Assembly: GCF_900166655.1 (NCBI RefSeq)
Contig: NZ_FVZB01000007.1
Coordinates: 62,001-126,000, forward strand
Direction: 5' to 3'
DNA: 64,000 bases
Origin: Halobacillus hunanensis
GTDB taxonomy: Bacteria; Bacillota; Bacilli; Bacillales; Halobacillaceae
How positions within the stretch are numbered: position 1 is the first letter of the stretch; the number at the start of each line of letters is the position of its first letter. Below are positions 8,968 to 18,095 of the stretch, in pieces. The position numbers were made by a program, and so were the translations under genes. The notes under the pieces are model-generated. The model did no database searches, was not told where the DNA came from, and saw nothing but the letters and a program-made list of their open reading frames with translations.

Positions 8968-9558
8968 ATGTTTTCTTTGCAAATAAAGGAAGATCTATCA
9001 CTTAAATTACTTGAAAAAGGAGATACAAAAGAATTATTTTCTCTGGTGGAAGAATCAAGAGATTACTTGAGAGAGTGGCTGCCATGGGTCGATGACATGA
9101 ATCGTGAAAAGGATTATGAGCCCGTTATTGAACTGTGGATGAAACAATTTGCTTCTCAGGAGGGACTTCAGGCAGGGATAATTTACAAAGGAAAATTAGC
9201 AGGAGTTGCTGGCTTCAACAGCATTGATTGGGCAAACAGGATAGCGACTATCGGGTACTGGTTATCGGAAAAATATCAGGGCTTTGGAATCGTAACAGCC
9301 GTTGTGCAGACATTAATAAACTGTGCCTTTGCAGAGTATAGTCTCAATCGTGTGGAAATAGAGTGTGGGGTTGAAAATAAAAAAAGTCGCGCTATTCCTG
9401 AGAGAATTGGTTTAAGGCAAGAAGGTGTTAAAAGGGAAGGCGAATATTTGTATGATCATTTTCATGATTTAGTTTTGTACAGTGTTCTTGCCAAGGAATG
9501 GAAGGTAGAAACTTTGAGAAAAGGAAAGACTATAAAAGGAGATAAAAATGATACATAG
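8968..9558 (+). CDS. RimJ/RimL-type GNAT N-acetyltransferase
   Basis: A 196-residue GNAT acetyltransferase of the RimJ/RimL ribosomal-protein-serine group (B. subtilis YdaF-like). Visible elements are LLEKGDTKELFSLVEESR at the N-terminus, the IGYWLSEKYQGFGIVTAVV acetyl-CoA loop (about 108-126), and IECGVENKKSRAIPERIGL. The substrate is unknown. It has AGGGGGAGG upstream and its 3' end overlaps the ASCH gene by 11 bases (9548-9558), indicating translational coupling. Confidence 0.83.
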   Translation: MFSLQIKEDLSLKLLEKGDTKELFSLVEESRDYLREWLPWVDDMNREKDYEPVIELWMKQFASQEGLQAGIIYKGKLAGVAGFNSIDWANRIATIGYWLSEKYQGFGIVTAVVQTLINCAFAEYSLNRVEIECGVENKKSRAIPERIGLRQEGVKREGEYLYDHFHDLVLYSVLAKEWKVETLRKGKTIKGDKNDT

Positions 9559-9886
9559 AATGGGATTATTTAGTGAATATTTAAATCTGATAAAAGAAGG
9601 TACGAAAAAAGTTGAGGTACGGTTATTTGATGAAAAAAGAAGAAAAATTAATACGGGAGATATTATTGAGTTCATAAAAGTACCCGAGCAAAATGAATCT
9701 ATAAAAGTCAAAGTAGTAGAACTAAAGAAGTATGAAACATTTAAACAGATGTATGAAGACATCCCCTTTAAGGATTTTGGAAATGAAGGGTGGAGTCTTG
9801 AAAGTATGGTAAGTGGCACATATGAAATCTACACAAGGGAGCAGGAAAGGCAATGGGGAGCGCTAGCAATAAGAATCGAACATTAA
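9548..9886 (+). CDS. ASCH-domain protein
   Basis: A 112-residue protein resembling ASCH domains (PUA-like fold). LIKEGTKKVEVRLFDEKRRKINTGD carries the family's KTIE/VEVR-type strand and the GD turn before IIEF. ASCH proteins are thought to bind RNA or modified nucleosides; YqfB of E. coli hydrolyses acetylcytidine. It overlaps the upstream GNAT gene by 11 bases, so they form an operon. A hairpin terminator follows at 9938-9969. Confidence 0.7.
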   Translation: MIHRMGLFSEYLNLIKEGTKKVEVRLFDEKRRKINTGDIIEFIKVPEQNESIKVKVVELKKYETFKQMYEDIPFKDFGNEGWSLESMVSGTYEIYTREQERQWGALAIRIEH

Positions 9887-9937
9887 GAAAATTGAGGAAA
9901 CCCAAGATCAAAACTTCCAATCGGGCTTCCCGACACG

Positions 9938-9969
9938 AACCAATCAACTTAACTCGTTGATTGGTTTTT
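9938..9969 (+). terminator. Terminator overlapping a convergent stop codon
   Basis: Perfect 11-bp stem 9938-9948 with 9956-9966, seven-base loop, T-run to 9969, downstream of the ASCH gene. The left arm contains the stop codon (9944-9946) of the convergent SinI-like gene. Confidence 0.8.
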
Positions 9970-10108
9970 CAGGCTTCTTTCCCTTTTTATGAGAAGTGAT
10001 AAAATACTCGACTTCTTTCTTCGAAAAACCAAGTGCCTTGGCTATCTTCAACAACTGTACCCACTCGTGATCGAGCTGCCCCGACCGTTCTTTTTTCAAA
10101 GATTCCAT
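9944..10108 (-). CDS. SinI-like antirepressor peptide
   Basis: A 54-residue protein. Residues about 11-36 (QLDHEWVQLL, then KIAKALGFSKKEVEYFI) closely resemble the SinI domain, in which B. subtilis SinI has LDQEWVELM, a short helix, then a second helix ending in RKYL. SinI-type peptides bind SinR/SlrR through this helix-turn-helix hook and relieve repression of biofilm genes. The start ATG at 10108 has AGGGGAT about 10 bases upstream. It lies 24 bases after the stop of a TetR gene on the same strand, so the two look like an operon. The lysine-rich tail (residues 40-48) is not part of the motif. The target is unknown; no SinR is in the window. Confidence 0.75.
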   Translation of the reverse strand: MESLKKERSGQLDHEWVQLLKIAKALGFSKKEVEYFITSHKKGKKPEKPINELS

Positions 10109-10132
10109 TTGTTCACATATCCCCTAGATTCC

Positions 10133-10735
10133 TTATTTTGTTTCCCTTGGCACCATTCCATATAGGAAAAAGTCAACGATCTCCTTGGCTAAACCTACAG
10201 CTGTCGCTTCATTGGAAAAAAGTTTCGTAATGGTAAGGCGCTCAATCGCACCTACTAACACCTGGGCAACTAACTCCATGTTCAGTTGACCGGAAAAATA
10301 GTTGTTTTGTTGCTCGAAAATCAAATTTTCGCGGATCTGATCCACCATTGATTGCTTGATGTTTGTGGCTTCTTCTGATTCGTAGAAACCGATTTTCGTC
10401 AAATGTGGGTGATCTGCGAAAAATTGAAGAATGGCAGATAGACTCTTGGTGATTCGTTCTGGAAGGGAATCCGTATTCAGTTCTGGTTCTAACCGACTGT
10501 CTACGGTGAGTTGCTCCAATTTTTCCTGAAAAGATTGGACTAACTCACTATAAATATGCTCTTTGCTTGTAAAATATAAGTAAAAAGTGGGCTGCGTAAA
10601 ACCAGCTCGTTTTACGATGGTACTGATTGTGGCTTTAAAATACCCCTTCTCAGCGAATTCTTCTGCCGCAATCGATAACAAGCATTCTTTACTTTCCATA
10701 CCGATTGATCCCTTTTTTCTCCCTCGCGCTCCCAT
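10133..10735 (-). CDS. TetR/AcrR family regulator
   Basis: A 200-residue TetR-family repressor. The N-terminal HTH runs over residues about 14-60 (AAEEFAEKGYFKATISTIV, then AGFTQPTFYLYFTSKEHIY). The C-terminal domain is ligand-binding and unassigned. ATG 10735 is chosen because GGAG precedes it by eight bases; a TTG six codons upstream lacks an RBS. It is followed by the SinI-like gene and diverges from a decayed MFS transporter fragment at 10951-11130, which may once have been its target. Confidence 0.85.
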   Translation of the reverse strand: MGARGRKKGSIGMESKECLLSIAAEEFAEKGYFKATISTIVKRAGFTQPTFYLYFTSKEHIYSELVQSFQEKLEQLTVDSRLEPELNTDSLPERITKSLSAILQFFADHPHLTKIGFYESEEATNIKQSMVDQIRENLIFEQQNNYFSGQLNMELVAQVLVGAIERLTITKLFSNEATAVGLAKEIVDFFLYGMVPRETK

Positions 10736-10950
10736 GATGCATGCTCCATTCAATAATATTCGAACAATTCTGTTATATTACTTAGTAGTATTATAATGAT
10801 TACTTGTGAAAAAATCAACTATTTTTTGGAAATTTAGAACTATGACTTCATCTGTTTTTAATCACGGTCACACATACTGAATTTAGCACCTACTTTCTTC
10901 TTGACATGTTCCATTCACTTGCATAACTATGAAAACACTGCCCAGCCTGT

Positions 10951-11130
10951 CGGAAGGTCAATCACTTTCGAGGATTTATGACATGGATCCTTATGCCAGC
11001 TTCAGCTTTTCTTTCCGGAGTTTTAGCTGAATATATAGGGACATCCTCGACGATATTTATAGGCGGTATTACATCAATGGCTGCTTCATTGATTTATTTA
11101 CATCCCTCGTTAGGAAAGGACTGTTCGTGA
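10951..11130 (+). pseudogene. MFS transporter C-terminal remnant
   Basis: About 59 codons without a start, ending at TGA 11128-11130. The translation (RKVNHFRGFMTWILMPASAF, then LSGVLAEYIGTSSTIFIGG) looks like helices 10-12 of a major facilitator permease, in particular the motif near a GRV-x-S-x-FR loop. The preceding sequence lacks the rest of the gene. Interpreted as the tail of a drug-efflux-like permease deleted next to its TetR regulator. Confidence 0.5.
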
Positions 11131-11281
11131 TCTATTTGTGTTCCATTAACTCCAAAACCCTTTAAACTCGTCTTTAATCTCCCTGCGTCTCATGAAATAA
11201 AAAGGTGATAGAATGGGCACAATGGTCTTAGTTAAAGAAGGCCGATGAGCGAAAACTGATACTATGTAAGGAGGTCCATTA

Positions 11282-11947
11282 ATGAAAGTAAGAATTGAAT
11301 TCACCTATAAAACACCAAAAGGAACCAACGCCACATTCAGCTCCGAGGAAATGAATGCTGGTAAAGCGATATTACTTACTGAAGATCTGGAACGTACGGA
11401 GCGCGGCAAAAACTTAACCTTTATTGACAGCATGGAAAACTCATGGACTTTAAAAGAGTTGAAAGAATTTATGAAGGAAATCGAGACAGAACCACACAAT
11501 ATTACAGTTTATTTTGACGGGGGCTTTGATCTTGAGACAAGAAAGTCGGGCTTAGGCTGTGCGATTTATTATGAGCAGAATGGAAAATCACTTCGGCTGC
11601 GAAGAAATGCATTAGTGCAGGAGCTTAACACAAACAATGAAGCGGAATACGCCGCCCTCCATCTTGGATTGCGGGAATTAGAACACATGCAAGTCCATGA
11701 TCTTCCTGTTAGATTAGTTGGGGATTCTCAAGTAGTCATCAATCAGTTAAATGGGGAGTGGCCGTGTTTGGAAGAAGAATTGTCCAAATGGGCGGATCGA
11801 ATTGAAGCGAAACTAAGTCAATTACGGATTCAACCAGAATATGAATTGGTTTCCAGAAAGAAAAACCGGGAAGCGGATCGATTAGCCACACAGGCATTAA
11901 AGGAAATTGAAATAACGAGTACAATTGAGACCGCATCCGATATGTAA
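11282..11947 (+). CDS. RNase H-like protein (YpeP-type)
   Basis: A 221-residue protein with a C-terminal RNase HI-like domain (about 70-215). The acidic active-site residues are present: Asp in ITVYFDGGF, Glu in NTNNEAEYAALH, Asp in RLVGDSQVV, Asp in READRLATQ. An N-terminal extension of about 70 residues precedes it, as in B. subtilis YpeP. It probably cleaves RNA in RNA/DNA hybrids or is a catalytically modified relative. AAGGAGG precedes ATG 11282. The next gene follows within 45 bases. Confidence 0.8.
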   Translation: MKVRIEFTYKTPKGTNATFSSEEMNAGKAILLTEDLERTERGKNLTFIDSMENSWTLKELKEFMKEIETEPHNITVYFDGGFDLETRKSGLGCAIYYEQNGKSLRLRRNALVQELNTNNEAEYAALHLGLRELEHMQVHDLPVRLVGDSQVVINQLNGEWPCLEEELSKWADRIEAKLSQLRIQPEYELVSRKKNREADRLATQALKEIEITSTIETASDM

Positions 11948-11990
11948 TAGTGGAGTAAAGGATCTTATTATAGCTAATGGGGAGCTTGAG

Positions 11991-12575
11991 ATGGAAATTT
12001 CATTAGTAAGACATGGTAAATCTAAGCATATAGAGAACACACGAATAACCTGCCTGGAATATAAGCACTGGATTGAAAAATATGATGATAGCGGGGTGGC
12101 GGAAGAAGAGATTTATCCCGCCCATACCATTGAAAAAGTGAAAGAAGCGAATATCGTGGTGACGAGCCACCTTATCAGGTCAGTCGAATCTGCTAAGCTA
12201 TTACATTCTGCCAGTAATGTTATTTCGGATTCTATATACACAGAAATCGCATTGCCAACTATTTCCGCAAAATTACCAGGTGTAAAACTCACTCCTGCAA
12301 TCTGGACGGTGATCACAAGGTGTTTGTGGTTTGCTGGATACTCTAAACAGTGTGAGTCACTACGCGAAGTTAAGGTGAGGGCTGAAGAGGCAGCTTATCA
12401 TTTAATCAGGTTTGCACATGAACACCATACTGTTGTTTTAGTGGGACACGGCTTTTTCAACCTATTTATTGGAAAGGAATTACGAAGAAGGGGATGGAAT
12501 AGTTATACAAAACAATCTACTACACACTGGAATTGTACGCCATTCTTTTTAAGCGACAAGAAAGATGGACAATAG
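11991..12575 (+). CDS. Histidine phosphatase family protein
   Basis: A 194-residue protein of the phosphoglycerate-mutase-like superfamily. The catalytic RHG is at residues 7-9 (SLVRHGKSKH), a second conserved Arg lies in SHLIRSVESA, and the second His in VLVGHGFFN. Members are mostly small-molecule phosphatases; the substrate cannot be told. ATG 11991 is chosen for the TGGGGAG about eight bases upstream. The frame is open further up but overlaps the RNase H gene without an RBS. Confidence 0.8.
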   Translation: MEISLVRHGKSKHIENTRITCLEYKHWIEKYDDSGVAEEEIYPAHTIEKVKEANIVVTSHLIRSVESAKLLHSASNVISDSIYTEIALPTISAKLPGVKLTPAIWTVITRCLWFAGYSKQCESLREVKVRAEEAAYHLIRFAHEHHTVVLVGHGFFNLFIGKELRRRGWNSYTKQSTTHWNCTPFFLSDKKDGQ

Positions 12576-12611
12576 TCTGCTCATGAGTACAAATTTTTTA
12601 AGGGGGACGCC

Positions 12612-13208
12612 ATGATCATCAAGTGGATAGTTTGTAAGGTACCGGAAAATAAAAGGGAAGAATTTTCATATGCACAAACACAATGGAAATCGCTTCGTAA
12701 TATAGAGGGGTTTCTAGGGCAGATAGGTGGATGGGATTCGCAAATGTCATCCAAAGCTGGGATTCTATCATTTTGGAAGGAATTCCAATCTTACCGGGCT
12801 TTTATGGAGAATGAGCATGATAAGATCTTCAAAAGGAATCAGCAAGCTAATACATATAGTAACATTTCAGTAGAGATCTACTCAGAAACAGTGGCTTTAT
12901 CTGGCGTTGACATTATAGATTCTTTAACCCTTGCAACCTTTGTAAGGGTGGCATCATTTACGGCTCCTGTAACCATGCCTAATCATCTTGAAGCAATACA
13001 AAAAAATTTAGAAGAGGGGCCTATATATCAGGACGTGTTAGCGAACGTTTTCAGTAAAGATAGGGAAAAGAATTGCCTTTTGGCTTCCTTAGGGAGAGGT
13101 AAGGAATCCCTTAAGAAATGGGAGGATTCACCATCAAATAGCAGCAAAGAATCCGTTGATATCCAAGAAACCTTACTACAATTAGAAAAGAATTGGTTGA
13201 TTATTTAG
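12612..13208 (+). CDS. YdbC-like DUF4937 protein
   Basis: A 198-residue soluble protein. The N-terminal half (MIIKWIVCKV, GFLGQIGGWD, ILSFWKEFQSYRAFMENEHD) matches the YdbC/DUF4937 family, a dimeric alpha-beta-barrel (monooxygenase-like) fold of unknown activity. The C-terminal half repeats the same layout (ATFVRVASFTAPVT), suggesting a tandem domain. AAGGGGGA precedes ATG 12612. Confidence 0.65.
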   Translation: MIIKWIVCKVPENKREEFSYAQTQWKSLRNIEGFLGQIGGWDSQMSSKAGILSFWKEFQSYRAFMENEHDKIFKRNQQANTYSNISVEIYSETVALSGVDIIDSLTLATFVRVASFTAPVTMPNHLEAIQKNLEEGPIYQDVLANVFSKDREKNCLLASLGRGKESLKKWEDSPSNSSKESVDIQETLLQLEKNWLII

Positions 13209-13296
13209 CTGAAATCGAGGTGTTTGTTGATTACTCTGATTATTGGTACAATTTAACTAACGATAGTTCACTTCATTGTGCGTCCAGACGGGAGTG

Positions 13297-13599
13297 ATGA
13301 ATATTCACTTAGTGATCGCGTTATTAGGAATCATTTCTTCTGCTATGTTTCTATATTATTGGGGAAAATCGGGTTATGATTATGAGGGAAAGAAGGAAGA
13401 AAATGATTAGTCTCCCGTACTTAGCCGCTTTGAGGTCAAAGATATGTTCTTCAAAATCTCAATGAATCGAGGTGTAAAAATGGGGTTGGCTCTAGGTATT
13501 TTCATTACCTTTGTCCTTATTGGGATCATCCGTGTTTTACTTGGGATCCCATCTGCACGTAGTCAATCAAAATCATATCACGATCGTGACTATTCTTAG
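13297..13599 (+). pseudogene. Small two-helix membrane gene with in-frame TAG
   Basis: A reading frame from ATG 13297 encodes a 37-residue peptide with one membrane helix (LVIALLGIISSAMFLYYWG) and stops at TAG 13408-13410. The same frame then stays open to TAG 13597-13599 and contains a second helix (MGLALGIFITFVLIGIIRVL). Without the first TAG the product would be about 100 residues with two helices. Either one gene broken by a nonsense codon or two tiny cistrons; an internal ATG exists at 13444. No good RBS precedes 13297. Confidence 0.4.
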
Positions 13600-13749
13600 G
13601 TTTTCTAGTACAATGGCGTCTTATCCATCAACCATTAGTTTGCGCAATACCTTCTCTTCCCAACTTAACCCCTTTTGGCTCGTCATTTATGAAGCAAGGA
13701 CAGCATATGCGTATAGAAAGGTCAGGTGAAAAATTGAGGAGGGGGCTAG

Positions 13750-14181
13750 ATGGAAGGCGTTATTTACGTTTTTATCGTTTTCCTGCTTATTTCATTGTTG
13801 AGTGATAAGTATGTGAATGGATGGTTAAAGCTAACCCTCTTTGTGTACTATGGTGTGATCATTTTTTACTTCTCCAGAGGGTATAGCAAGATTATGAGCA
13901 ATCGAGTTGAGTATGCTTCAAATAATGAGTATGACTTTAGGGATAAAGCGGATGTAAAGGCCTTGTTCTCCTTTTGGGAAAAACGATCGGATTTCGTTGA
14001 TGGGTTTCTCGCGTTTTATTTTCTTCCGCTGCTAGCCTTTCTGGTGTATTCATACTATAAACGTATTACTCATAGCAAAACTGGCAAACACACGTTTTTG
14101 ACATACTTCAGTATGATTCCAGTTACCGTGGTTTATCTTTTGCTGCTTTTATTTTTTGCAATGCTAGGTTATCATCCATAA
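13750..14181 (+). CDS. Membrane protein, unknown
   Basis: A 143-residue protein with three clear hydrophobic spans (about residues 2-34, 86-102 and 118-138) and a charged loop between the first and second. I do not recognise a family. GAGGAGGG precedes ATG 13750. It converges on the YppC-like gene, with a GGGG/CCCC hairpin-like sequence at 14207-14222 in between. Confidence 0.55.
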   Translation: MEGVIYVFIVFLLISLLSDKYVNGWLKLTLFVYYGVIIFYFSRGYSKIMSNRVEYASNNEYDFRDKADVKALFSFWEKRSDFVDGFLAFYFLPLLAFLVYSYYKRITHSKTGKHTFLTYFSMIPVTVVYLLLLLFFAMLGYHP

Positions 14182-14235
14182 TACTCCGAGAAGGAAGTTA
14201 GTTAATCGGGGATTGTGCCCCTTCTGAGTGGAAAT

Positions 14236-15372
14236 TTAGTTTCTCTTATGAAAAAGTGCTTTAGTCGAAGCGGCACTTTCCAGCTCCTCAATGGCCTTGC
14301 AGTAGGTCTTCTGAATATCTCCTTTCAATACCTTTACAGGTTTTTTTACAAAATGAAGCATTTTCTTATTAATAAACCAGTCCCCAGGGATGACCGCTTC
14401 CTGGTCGAAATCCTTCCACACGCTGGTTAGCTGAGGGCTGTAGATCTTAGGCGATATCGGCTTTAGCGAACATGGATTACTTGTTAACTCGTGCTTCTCG
14501 TCAGGTGCTGTTTCTTTTATATGATGAAACAGATGCGGCCAAAAGTCATGGCGTGATCCCGTATGCGGATTTGCTTCTGCCCAGTCGATCGTATGCTTCA
14601 GACGGCTTGGTACCGAGAATAATAATGGATATAACCCTTTGCCGAGATTAATGCGTTCCTTGACGGATGAGAAATGATGCACGGCACCTCCGGCTAACAC
14701 GGTACTCTTTTGAATGGAGGGTGTGTAAGGGAATAAAATATGGTTGAATTCGAAGACATCTTGCAGCTTAAAAAGGATCGAATCCAGCACGGTTTCTCGA
14801 TACTGTTTATGTTGGACGACGCGTTCCTCAATGTATTGCTGTTCATTAATAATCAACGCAACAGTCAGCACTTCTTTCGAAGACTCTTTCCAGAATTGAG
14901 TCCAAAAAGGTTCCATGAACGTTGATATTTCCATGAAAGACAGCAGATGAAAGAGAGGTGAACCGCGTTTTTTGCTTTCTTCATACAGCAGTAACTGCGG
15001 GTAAGCATCTTGAAAAATCAGCCAGTTGCCACGTTCCAGGAAGGAAAAAAAGTCAGTTTGTTCTTTTCTGGATAGCAGAAAGGGTAAATATTCACCTTTG
15101 AGATCTGTCATATTCCAGCCCGCATTGCGTGAAACTAGATGAGCTAATAATGCCCAATGGATTTCGGGATGTTTTTGATAAAAATCGAAGTAGGCTTGAG
15201 TTCGGGTAACATTATTTCGGTTATGTTCACGAGTTGTGAAGCGAATCGTTTGGATCATATCTTCTTCTTCATTTGTGAGCTCATAGTGTTTAATCGATTT
15301 AGACTTTTTAATGATTTTTTTCAATTGCTTCGTTACTTTCTTTCTCTGTTTCTGTGTCTGTGTCCATTTCAA
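14236..15372 (-). CDS. yppC: YppC-like DUF2515 protein
   Basis: A 378-residue protein matching the DUF2515/YppC family of Bacillaceae. Recognisable segments are the basic N-terminus, ARN-type text HLVSRNAGWNMTDLKG (about residues 82-97), ERGNWLIFQDAYPQLLLYE, and a C-terminal NPHTGSRHDFWPHLF motif. The function is unknown; in B. subtilis it lies near recU and ponA. No membrane span is evident. It is monocistronic on the minus strand. Confidence 0.75.
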   Translation of the reverse strand: MKWTQTQKQRKKVTKQLKKIIKKSKSIKHYELTNEEEDMIQTIRFTTREHNRNNVTRTQAYFDFYQKHPEIHWALLAHLVSRNAGWNMTDLKGEYLPFLLSRKEQTDFFSFLERGNWLIFQDAYPQLLLYEESKKRGSPLFHLLSFMEISTFMEPFWTQFWKESSKEVLTVALIINEQQYIEERVVQHKQYRETVLDSILFKLQDVFEFNHILFPYTPSIQKSTVLAGGAVHHFSSVKERINLGKGLYPLLFSVPSRLKHTIDWAEANPHTGSRHDFWPHLFHHIKETAPDEKHELTSNPCSLKPISPKIYSPQLTSVWKDFDQEAVIPGDWFINKKMLHFVKKPVKVLKGDIQKTYCKAIEELESAASTKALFHKRN

Positions 15373-15505
15373 GATGATCTTTTCCTTTCTCTCAACAGTG
15401 ATTTATGCATTTATCTGATGTAGCTTATGGAAAATAATTGTAATGTTAGTATTCACGTCTCTATTTTCGCTTATACAGGCAATGGAACAGGAACACGTTC
15501 TTAGG

Positions 15506-16000
15506 TTATGGATGAATGAAAACAGGAGTACCGATCGGGATAATACTGGCCAGTTCCTCCACATCTCGATTGTACATACGGATACAGCCGAGGGATACAG
15601 CTTCGCCAATTGAGCTTGGATCATTGGTTCCGTGAATGCCGTAATGCTGTTTGGATAAACTCATCCACATAGTTCCGAACGGCCCGCCTGGATTGGGAGC
15701 TTTGTTAATAATAATGTAATGGCCAGTGGGAGTCCCATGTAACATTCTTCCCACTGCTATGGGATACTGTTTTTGCAGCACTCCATTTCTGAATAACTTA
15801 AGCTGACGATTCGTTAGCGAAACGTCAATTTGATAAGGAATCGTTTCAATTGGTGGAAATCCTGGTATTACGATGGATTGCCCAGGATAAATGAGGTTAG
15901 GGTTAATGGAAGGATTGACATTTATAATCATCGCGAGCGGTGTCCGGTAATCTCTTGATATCTGTGTAAGTGTTTCACCTGGTTTAATCGTGTGAATCAC
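15506..16000 (-). CDS. ykuD: L,D-transpeptidase with LysM domain (YkuD)
   Basis: A 164-residue protein with an N-terminal LysM ([16 protein letters not shown], residues about 3-47) and a YkuD catalytic domain. The active-site motif reads HYGIHGTN and then SLGCIRMYN, with Cys as nucleophile. It forms 3-3 crosslinks or modifies peptidoglycan in the spore or cell envelope. The start is GTG at 16000: an ATG 15 bases further up overlaps the GGAGGTGAT ribosome binding site. The resulting length equals that of B. subtilis YkuD. Confidence 0.9.
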   Translation of the reverse strand: MIHTIKPGETLTQISRDYRTPLAMIINVNPSINPNLIYPGQSIVIPGFPPIETIPYQIDVSLTNRQLKLFRNGVLQKQYPIAVGRMLHGTPTGHYIIINKAPNPGGPFGTMWMSLSKQHYGIHGTNDPSSIGEAVSLGCIRMYNRDVEELASIIPIGTPVFIHP

Positions 16001-16082
16001 TAGTATCACCTCCATAGAATGTACAGATAATGTAGATTATGAGAAGTGTTACAAGAGAGTGATTTTCACCAAAGGTATTAAA

Positions 16083-16112
16083 AAAGGGCGTCTGTAAAAA
16101 GATCGCCCCTTT
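16083..16112 (-). terminator. Terminator of guaC
   Basis: On the minus strand GGGCG-A-TCT pairs with AGA-CGCCC (one bulged base), followed by a T-run, immediately after the guaC stop codon. Confidence 0.65.
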
Positions 16113-16117
16113 GTTGA

Positions 16118-17104
16118 CTAATAAACTTTGTCTCCATTGAAAATGGAGTTCTTCACAACAACATAATCAACATTTCGAATGGCCTCAAGTTTGCTTCCTC
16201 CAGCATACGAAATAGCCGACTGAAGATCCTGTTCCATTTCTACCAGTGTATCTTTTAAGGAACCTTTGTGCTCTACATACATTTTCTTACCTTCAACATT
16301 CTTCTTTTCACCTTTTTGATATTCAGAGGCAGAGCCGAAATATTCTTTGTACAGCTTGCCGTCCTTTTCAATGGTTTCACCTGGAGATTCTTCGTGGCCC
16401 GCAAACAAGGAACCGATCATGACCATGGAAGCGCCAAACCGAATTGATTTCGCAACATCTCCATGTGTACGAATGCCGCCATCCGCAATAATTGGTTTGC
16501 TGGCCGCTTTTGCACACCAGCGTAACGCCGCTAACTGCCAGCCGCCTGTTCCGAATCCGGTTTTAATTTTCGTTATACATACTTTTCCTGGTCCGATACC
16601 GACCTTCGTTGCATCTGCCCCCGCATGTTCTAATTCTCTTACTGCTTCTGGGGTCCCGACATTGCCGGCAATCACAAAGGATTGAGGGAGTTTTGCCTTA
16701 ATATATTGAATCATCTTAATTACGGCATTGGAATGACCGTGCGCAATATCAATCGTAATAAACTCAGGAGCGATGTGTTCAGCTGCCAGCTGTTGAATAA
16801 ATTCATATTCTTCATCTTTGACCCCGACACTAATTGAAGCGATTAAGTCTCGTGATTGCATATCTTTAATAAAAGCAAGACGCTTCTCTGGTTCAAAACG
16901 GTGCATTACATAGAAGTAACCGCCTTCCGCTAAAGACAGAGCCACTTCCTCATCGATAATGGTCTGCATATTGGCAGGCACGACAGGCAGTTTAAATGTA
17001 TATTCGCCAAAGCTTACGGTTGAGTCACATTCAGATCGACTATTTACCACACATTTTGCAGGAATTAATTGGATATCTTCGTAATCAAACACGTTTTCCA
17101 TCAT
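16118..17104 (-). CDS. guaC: GMP reductase
   Basis: A 328-residue GMP reductase of the bacterial GuaC2 type, converting GMP to IMP with NADPH in purine salvage. The catalytic Cys lies in [11 protein letters not shown], followed by [19 protein letters not shown] and the [15 protein letters not shown] phosphate-binding stretch are typical of the IMPDH/GMPR barrel. There is no CBS insert, which separates it from IMP dehydrogenase. It has its own terminator and no obvious riboswitch upstream. Confidence 0.95.
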   Translation of the reverse strand: MMENVFDYEDIQLIPAKCVVNSRSECDSTVSFGEYTFKLPVVPANMQTIIDEEVALSLAEGGYFYVMHRFEPEKRLAFIKDMQSRDLIASISVGVKDEEYEFIQQLAAEHIAPEFITIDIAHGHSNAVIKMIQYIKAKLPQSFVIAGNVGTPEAVRELEHAGADATKVGIGPGKVCITKIKTGFGTGGWQLAALRWCAKAASKPIIADGGIRTHGDVAKSIRFGASMVMIGSLFAGHEESPGETIEKDGKLYKEYFGSASEYQKGEKKNVEGKKMYVEHKGSLKDTLVEMEQDLQSAISYAGGSKLEAIRNVDYVVVKNSIFNGDKVY

Positions 17105-17291
17105 TCACACCCCTAAAACCGAATGTTTTATTATATGTTTTGAAAATCGTTCGTACATAAGTTAATTTACACGATACAAGTCAAAATGTCAAAGCTATAG
17201 TACAGCTAGAGTAGTTTTTTATAAAGAACTGGGTGTTAAGCCGTGGTTGTTTACAACAAGAATCTTAACAGGTAAAACTGTAACACTAAGC

Positions 17292-18095
17292 CTAGGATTC
17301 ATTATCCAGCCAATTATAATAAAGATTTGATGAATCGGCCATGACTTCTTTTCTTACAATTTGGATAAAAGCTTCCTTGAGACTACCGTAAAAATAGCCG
17401 AGGAACGATTTCTTAATCGTACCTTGGCGCTGTGCGAAAACTGCCCGCTTAAATGTACGGTTGATCTGTTCGATGTACCATTCAAGAGGCTGCGTAAGGT
17501 TTACTTTTTGATAGGCGCGTTGAACACTTTTCCAGGCTGATAAAATATCATGAGGAGTTAAAAATGGACGAGAAACGTTTAGAAAGGATTCAGGTATGTA
17601 AGAGGGGAGATAGTCCGCATCGATGACTGGCGGGTGCTGGATCTTCTCTTGTATGTTATCTGTTTCTGCAGGTTGTGTTTCATGGAGTGTTTGTTCGGTT
17701 GGAGCTGTTTCGGGGGCACTGTCTAGTGAGGAAGGAGCCACAGGTTTCTTCTTTGGCAAACGTTCGCTTCCTTCTGCCTGCAACACGAGAATATTAACGC
17801 CACGCTTTCCGTTTGGCCTTAGAGTGGGGACTCGCTTGAGCAGACCTTTCTTTTCTAAACAATTAATCGCTCGTATAACTGTGCTGCGGCTTTTATTCGT
17901 TTTATCCTGAATGGTTTCCACTTTTGCAAAGGAAACCCCGGTATACTTAACCGAATGTCGCCATATATATTTTAAAACAGTAAGTGTTCCTTCTGATAAC
18001 GCTTGTTTGTGATGATACAAGAAGGCCCGTACACGGAGGTCAAGTTCTTTTTTACTGGGGAAAGATTGAAGGTTGCGGATTTCTGCTAGATTCAT
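17292..18095 (-). CDS. Winged-helix protein, plasmid-replication-like
   Basis: A 267-residue protein. Residues about 38-105 form a winged helix-turn-helix (GTLTVLKYIWRHSVKY, VETIQDKTNKSRSTVIRAI, LEKKGLLKRVPTLRPNGKRG) like those of replication initiators and helix_turn_helix_36-type proteins. A Pro/Thr/Glu-rich linker (110-155) leads to a C-terminal helical region with a YHFYGSLKEAF-like end. A DNA-binding role is likely; whether regulator or replication accessory is open. It is flanked by long non-coding DNA on its upstream side. Confidence 0.55.
   Translation of the reverse strand: MNLAEIRNLQSFPSKKELDLRVRAFLYHHKQALSEGTLTVLKYIWRHSVKYTGVSFAKVETIQDKTNKSRSTVIRAINCLEKKGLLKRVPTLRPNGKRGVNILVLQAEGSERLPKKKPVAPSSLDSAPETAPTEQTLHETQPAETDNIQEKIQHPPVIDADYLPSYIPESFLNVSRPFLTPHDILSAWKSVQRAYQKVNLTQPLEWYIEQINRTFKRAVFAQRQGTIKKSFLGYFYGSLKEAFIQIVRKEVMADSSNLYYNWLDNES

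Noticed and set aside
16900-17290. Purine riboswitch upstream of guaC
   Set aside because: No conserved purine-aptamer core could be found in the short upstream region.
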